Of a stretch of 33,900 nucleotides of DNA, positions 30,442 through 33,900 are shown piece after piece; the stretch's first letter is position 1, and every line of letters starts with the position of its first letter. The notes under the pieces are model-generated. The model was given only the letters and a program-made list of their open reading frames with translations, searched no databases and had not been told where the DNA came from. Position numbers and translations under genes: made by a program. Origin of the DNA: Clostridia bacterium (GTDB lineage: Bacteria; Bacillota; Clostridia; Oscillospirales; Acutalibacteraceae). The stretch is taken from the NCBI GenBank assembly GCA_017520705.1, contig JAFXFF010000002.1:1-33900 (forward strand), in the 5' to 3' direction.

Positions 30442-31443
30442 ATGAAAAAGATTCTTTCCTTTGCTCTTTGCCTGCTGATGCTGGCCTCTGTTCTGACTGC
30501 TTGCGGCGGTGACAAGAAGCCCGATGACGCCGGCAACAAGGGCGAGGTCGCCAACGTAAAGTTTGGCGCCGCTGTATACGTCAGCGCCCCCACCGCCACC
30601 GACGCTACCGAGGATAAGGCCGGTCAGGGTTCCGTGGACGTGACCGTGGCTGCCGTCACCGTGGACAAGGATGGCAAGATCGTTGCCTGCGATCTGGACA
30701 CCATGCAGAACAAGGTGACCTACACCACCGAGGGCAAGGCTGTTGCCAACGCCGAGTTTAAGTCCAAGCGCGAGCTGGGCGACGCCTACAACATGGTCAC
30801 CTACGGTAGTGCTACCCAGGAGTGGTATAAGCAGGCCGACGCCTTTGAGGCTCTGATCGTCGGCAAGACCATCGCCCAGGTGAAGGCTCTGGTCGCCGAA
30901 GGCAACAAGGGCACCGACGAGGTTGTGAACGCCGGCTGCACCATCATGATCCACGAGTTTGTGGGCGCCATCGAGAAGGCCGTGGCCAACGCCAAGGCTG
31001 AGGTGGCCGCTGACGCCACCGTGAAGGCTACCCTGCACACTGCCCAGACCTGCACCGATGCCACCGAGGAGAAGGCCGGCAACAACCAGGTTGAGGTCTA
31101 TGGCTTCGGCGCCGCTCTGAAGGACGGCAAGGTTCTGTCCGCCGACAGCGATTGCGCTCAGGTGAAGTTCACCTTTGATATCGCCGGCAAGTCCACCTTC
31201 GACGCCTCCAAGGCCGTGCAGACCAAGCGCGAGCAGGGCGACGCCTACGGCATGGTCGCCTACGGCGGCGCCACCAAGGAGTGGTACGCTCAGGCTGACG
31301 CCTTCGATGCCGCCTGTGAGGGCAAGACCGGTGCCGAGATCGCCGGCCTGATGGCTGAGGACTATAAGGGCGTTGACAGCCTGAAGTCCGCCGGCTGCAC
31401 CATCTACGTGTCCGGTTTTGTGGCTGCCGCTTCCAAGATCTGA
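30442..31443 (+). CDS. Secreted lipoprotein with two FMN-binding-like repeats
   Basis: The protein has 333 residues with lipobox SVLTACGG (Cys about 21). The start at 30442 has AAGGAGG 8 nt upstream. Two homologous halves follow (about 35-185 and 193-333). Each has a GDAYNM/GDAYGM segment, an EWY-QADAF motif (QEWYKQADAF, KEWYAQADAF), GKT, and a terminal AGCTI segment (Thr167, Thr320) where FMN_bind proteins have the flavin site S-GAT. The family occurs in Clostridia near apbE; whether it carries flavin is not established. It is placed immediately upstream of apbE and has a perfect promoter, so it is probably abundant. A likely role is extracytoplasmic electron carrier or flavin binder. Confidence 0.75.
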   Translation: MKKILSFALCLLMLASVLTACGGDKKPDDAGNKGEVANVKFGAAVYVSAPTATDATEDKAGQGSVDVTVAAVTVDKDGKIVACDLDTMQNKVTYTTEGKAVANAEFKSKRELGDAYNMVTYGSATQEWYKQADAFEALIVGKTIAQVKALVAEGNKGTDEVVNAGCTIMIHEFVGAIEKAVANAKAEVAADATVKATLHTAQTCTDATEEKAGNNQVEVYGFGAALKDGKVLSADSDCAQVKFTFDIAGKSTFDASKAVQTKREQGDAYGMVAYGGATKEWYAQADAFDAACEGKTGAEIAGLMAEDYKGVDSLKSAGCTIYVSGFVAAASKI

Positions 31444-31460
31444 TTGTAACGTAAGCAACA

Positions 31461-31489
31461 AAAACGGGAGGGAAACCCTCCCGTTTTTT
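31461..31489 (+). terminator. Rho-independent terminator between the lipoprotein gene and apbE
   Basis: A 12-bp stem AAAACGGGAGGG/CCCTCCCGTTTT with an AAA loop is followed by TT. It lies 17 nt after the lipoprotein stop and 17 nt before the apbE start, so apbE expression would depend on read-through or an unseen promoter. Confidence 0.9.
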
Positions 31490-31506
31490 GCTCTGTGAGT
31501 GTGCGT

Positions 31507-32562
31507 ATGAAAAGACGTATTCTATGCGCGGCTCTGGCCCTATGCCTGCTGTGCGCCGGTTTGTCCGCCTGCGGCAAGCCCGAAGAAAAACTCGAGAAAT
31601 TTTCCGCCTATTCCTTCGACTATTTCGATACCGCCACCACCATCGTCGGCTACGCCGAAAACCAAGAGGCTTTTGACGCGCTGGCAAACCAAGCCATCGC
31701 ACGGTTGGGAGAGTACCATCGACTGTACAACATCTATCTCCGCTATGAGGGGATGGAGAATCTCTGCACCGTCAACGAACTGGTGGACGGTGCCCACCGC
31801 ACCGTGACGGTGGATCGCCGCATCATCGACCTGCTGCTGTATGCCCGCGAGATGCACGACAAAACCGGCGGTATGGTAAACGTGGCCATGGGCAGCGTGC
31901 TGAAACTATGGCACGACTACCGCACCATCGGTATAGACGATATGCAAAACGCCTCGCTGCCACCCATGGACAAACTGAAAGAGGCGGCGCAGCACGTAGA
32001 TATCACCAAAATGGTGATTGACGAGGAGAAGAGCACCGTCACCCTCACCGACCCTCAGATGCGGTTAGATGTGGGTGCCATCGCCAAGGGCTATGCCACC
32101 GAGCAGGTAGCCAAGTGGTTAGAGGCGCAGGGAGTCCGCGGATGGCTGCTCAACGTGGGCGGCAACGTCCGTGCCGTAGGCAAAAAGCCGGACGACACCC
32201 CCTGGACGGTGGGACTGGAAAACCCCGAGGATCCTACGGCGGACTACCTGGCCTACCTTTCCCTCACGAAGGAGGCACTGGTGACCAGCGGCTCCTATCA
32301 GCGGTTTTACATCGTAGACGGAAAATCCTATCACCATATCATCCACCCCGACACCCTCATGCCCGCCGAGGGCTATCTCTCGGTGTCGGTCATCTGCCCC
32401 GATTCGGGGATGGGCGACGCCCTGTCCACGGCGCTGTTTTGTATGTCTATTGAGGACGGCAAAGCGCTGGTAAACTCGCTGAAGGACGTAGCCGTTTCCT
32501 GGGTGACCGACGACGGCAAACAGACAGTCTCCGACGGCTGGAAGGAATACGTAAAGAAGTAA
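31507..32562 (+). CDS. apbE: FAD:protein FMN transferase (ApbE), lipoprotein
   Basis: The protein has 351 residues from ATG 31507 (GTG codons at 31495 and 31501 are alternatives), with signal peptide and lipobox GLSACGK. ApbE motifs are in order: FDTATTI, VNVAMGSVLKLW, LDVGAIAKGYATE, LLNVGGNVRAVG, YHHIIHP and DALSTALF. It transfers FMN from FAD to a Thr in exported or membrane proteins using Mg2+. Likely targets here are RnfD, both sites of RnfG, and possibly the preceding lipoprotein. No ribosome site of normal strength precedes the start, and a terminator hairpin ends just upstream. The DUF1622 gene follows after 12 nt. Confidence 0.95.
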   Translation: MKRRILCAALALCLLCAGLSACGKPEEKLEKFSAYSFDYFDTATTIVGYAENQEAFDALANQAIARLGEYHRLYNIYLRYEGMENLCTVNELVDGAHRTVTVDRRIIDLLLYAREMHDKTGGMVNVAMGSVLKLWHDYRTIGIDDMQNASLPPMDKLKEAAQHVDITKMVIDEEKSTVTLTDPQMRLDVGAIAKGYATEQVAKWLEAQGVRGWLLNVGGNVRAVGKKPDDTPWTVGLENPEDPTADYLAYLSLTKEALVTSGSYQRFYIVDGKSYHHIIHPDTLMPAEGYLSVSVICPDSGMGDALSTALFCMSIEDGKALVNSLKDVAVSWVTDDGKQTVSDGWKEYVKK

Positions 32563-32574
32563 GGAGTGTGAACT

Positions 32575-32955
32575 ATGGATGCTTTCTTGCACGGTTACGA
32601 ATACATTTTGCATGACATTGCACGCGTATCTGCCCTGACTCTGGAATTGATCGGCGTGCTGATCATCATTGTCGGCTCGGTGAAATCCCTGTTCCATCTG
32701 GGGCAAGGTCTGATCCGCCACCGCACCATCAACATTGTCATCGAGCTGGGCAAGACCTTGGCGCTGGCATTGGAATTCAAGATGGGCGCCGAGATCATTA
32801 AGACGGTCATCGTCCACGATCTCACCGAGCTGGCGGTGCTGGGCATCGTCATCGCCATCCGTGCCCTGCTGGCCTTCCTGATCCATTGGGAAATGAAAAT
32901 GGAGAAGAATGACGAGAAGGGCAGCGAAGCCACCCCCACAGAAAAAAGCGAATAA
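32575..32955 (+). CDS. DUF1622 family membrane protein
   Basis: The protein has 126 residues with three predicted helices (about 18-40, 55-75 and 82-104) and the family pattern LELIGVLIIIVGSV and ALEFKMGAEIIKT. The charged C-terminal tail is Lys/Glu-rich. Function is unknown. Its start has AAGGAG about 7 nt upstream, 12 nt after apbE, and a terminator follows, so it closes the apbE transcript. Confidence 0.85.
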   Translation: MDAFLHGYEYILHDIARVSALTLELIGVLIIIVGSVKSLFHLGQGLIRHRTINIVIELGKTLALALEFKMGAEIIKTVIVHDLTELAVLGIVIAIRALLAFLIHWEMKMEKNDEKGSEATPTEKSE

Positions 32956-32960
32956 GCCAA

Positions 32961-32992
32961 AGCGGAACAGCCCACGGCTGTTCCGCTTTTTT
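32961..32992 (+). terminator. Rho-independent terminator after the DUF1622 gene
   Basis: A perfect 12-bp stem AGCGGAACAGCC/GGCTGTTCCGCT with loop CAC is followed by eight T including the stem end. Confidence 0.93.
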
Positions 32993-33003
32993 TTATTATA
33001 ATC

Positions 33004-33032
33004 TTGAAAAGTGCGGGCGGGTGTGCTATAAT
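33004..33032 (+). promoter_or_regulatory. Sigma-A promoter of serS
   Basis: TTGAAA (33004-33009), a 17-nt spacer and TATAAT (33027-33032) with TGC before the -10. The leader is only about 30 nt, so no T-box control is possible here. Confidence 0.85.
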
Positions 33033-33069
33033 ACTTCGGTATAGTCCAAAGAGACGGAGGAATCGTATT

Positions 33070-33900
33070 ATGTTGGATATCAAGTTTATTCGTGAGAATC
33101 CCGAACTGGTGAAAGAGAACATCCGCAAAAAGTTTAAGGACCACAAGCTGCCCCTGGTGGACGAGGTCATCGAGTTGGATGCGAAAAAGCGTGAGGTCAA
33201 CACCCGCGCCAACGACCTGCGCGCCAACCGCAACAAGGTCTCTAAGGAGATCGGTGGTCTGATGGCCAAGGGGCTGCGTGAAGAAGCCGAGCAAAAGAAG
33301 CAGTTGGTCAGCCAGCAGGCCGCGGAGTTAGCCGCGCTGGAGCAGCAGGAGGCGGAGCTGGCGAAAGAGCTGAACGAGCGGATGATGAAGATCCCCAACA
33401 TCATCGACCCCTCTGTGCCGGTAGGCAAGAGCGACGAGGACAACGTGCAGGTGGAGGTCTACGGCGAGACCAAGGAAGCCGACTTCGAGATCCCCTACCA
33501 CACCGATATTATGGCGAAATTCAACGGCATCGACAAGGCCGCCGCCGGCAAGGTAGCCGGTGAGGGCTTCTACTACCTGATGGGGGACATCGCCCGCCTG
33601 CACTCCGCCGTGCTGGCCTATGCCCGCGACTTTATGATCGACAAGGGCTTTACCTACTGCATCCCCCCCTACATGATCCGTTCCAACGTGGTGACCGGCG
33701 TCATGAGCTTTGAAGAGATGGACGCCATGATGTACAAGATCGAGGGCGAGGACCTGTACCTCATCGGTACCAGCGAGCACTCCATGATCGGTAAGTTCAT
33801 CGACACCTTCACCAATGAGGCTGAGCTGCCCCTGACCCTCACCAGCTATTCCCCCTGCTTCCGCAAGGAGAAGGGTGCCCACGGCATCGAGGAGCGCGGC
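33070..33900 (+). CDS. serS: Seryl-tRNA synthetase (partial, continues beyond window)
   Basis: The first 277 residues are visible. The N-terminal coiled-coil arm (about 28-105) that grips the tRNA-Ser variable arm is followed by KIPNIIDPSVPVG and the class II catalytic core with TSEHS and the motif 2 start CFRKEKGAHGIEERG. The start is fixed by CGGAGG about 9 nt upstream and the standard opening MLDIKFIRENPELVKENI. Motif 2 differs from the usual bacterial form FRSEAGSAGRDTRG and is closer to the archaeal-type spelling, which I associate with a Clostridia subgroup. It charges tRNA-Ser and tRNA-Sec. Confidence 0.95.
   Translation, partial: MLDIKFIRENPELVKENIRKKFKDHKLPLVDEVIELDAKKREVNTRANDLRANRNKVSKEIGGLMAKGLREEAEQKKQLVSQQAAELAALEQQEAELAKELNERMMKIPNIIDPSVPVGKSDEDNVQVEVYGETKEADFEIPYHTDIMAKFNGIDKAAAGKVAGEGFYYLMGDIARLHSAVLAYARDFMIDKGFTYCIPPYMIRSNVVTGVMSFEEMDAMMYKIEGEDLYLIGTSEHSMIGKFIDTFTNEAELPLTLTSYSPCFRKEKGAHGIEERG

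Overview
The window reads as chromosomal DNA of a Gram-positive, strictly anaerobic Clostridia-type Firmicute, probably an Oscillospiraceae/Ruminococcaceae relative. The evidence is: AGGAGG-type ribosome sites and TTGACA-17-TATAAT promoters throughout; lipoproteins and no outer-membrane genes; dockerin and cohesin-like modules; a six-gene Rnf complex; and moderately high GC with GCC/GGC-rich codons. The family assignment is inference. No tRNA, rRNA, CRISPR array, phage gene or insertion sequence was recognised.

Layout. 1-3200 (minus): a large secreted protein running off the left edge, with two cohesin-like domains, two carbohydrate-binding-like domains and Cys-rich 51-residue repeats, followed by a tiny free dockerin protein; each has its own promoter. 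3198-7590 (minus): an ftsE-ftsX-M23 peptidase-S41 protease-like operon for cell-wall hydrolysis. 7629-10372 (minus): an orphan MsmX-type sugar ABC ATPase and a CdaR-type regulator. 10447-13490 (minus): asnB, a short DUF4830-like protein and an rsuA-type pseudouridine synthase. 13683-14054 (plus): a 78-residue hypothetical protein. 14069-16372 (minus): a CofE-like ligase and a GMP synthetase subunit lacking its amidotransferase domain. 16498-17934 (plus): a PrsA-like lipoprotein with a Thr-rich and (Asp-His)6 insertion. 17994-18302 (minus): a small BofC-like protein. 18435-23770 (plus): a class A penicillin-binding protein, homoserine dehydrogenase, a 53-bp tandem repeat, and aspartate kinase with an apparent internal start for a separate beta subunit.

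23808-32987 (plus) is the most coherent system: rnfCDGEAB, a NusG-II (DUF1312) protein, a Gx/HepS-I-like membrane protein, then, behind a consensus promoter, a two-repeat FMN-binding-like lipoprotein, the flavin transferase ApbE and a DUF1622 membrane protein. Together they look like an energy-conserving ferredoxin:NAD+ oxidoreductase with its flavinylation enzyme and an extracytoplasmic flavin or redox lipoprotein branch. The window ends inside serS.

The observations most worth checking are: the S41 protein that appears to have lost its catalytic serine; the divergent flavin-attachment-like motifs in the lipoprotein next to apbE; the double-FMN RnfG; the cohesin-like scaffold beside a free dockerin; the two-subunit lysC; and the tandem repeat carrying ribosome-site-like sequence before lysC.
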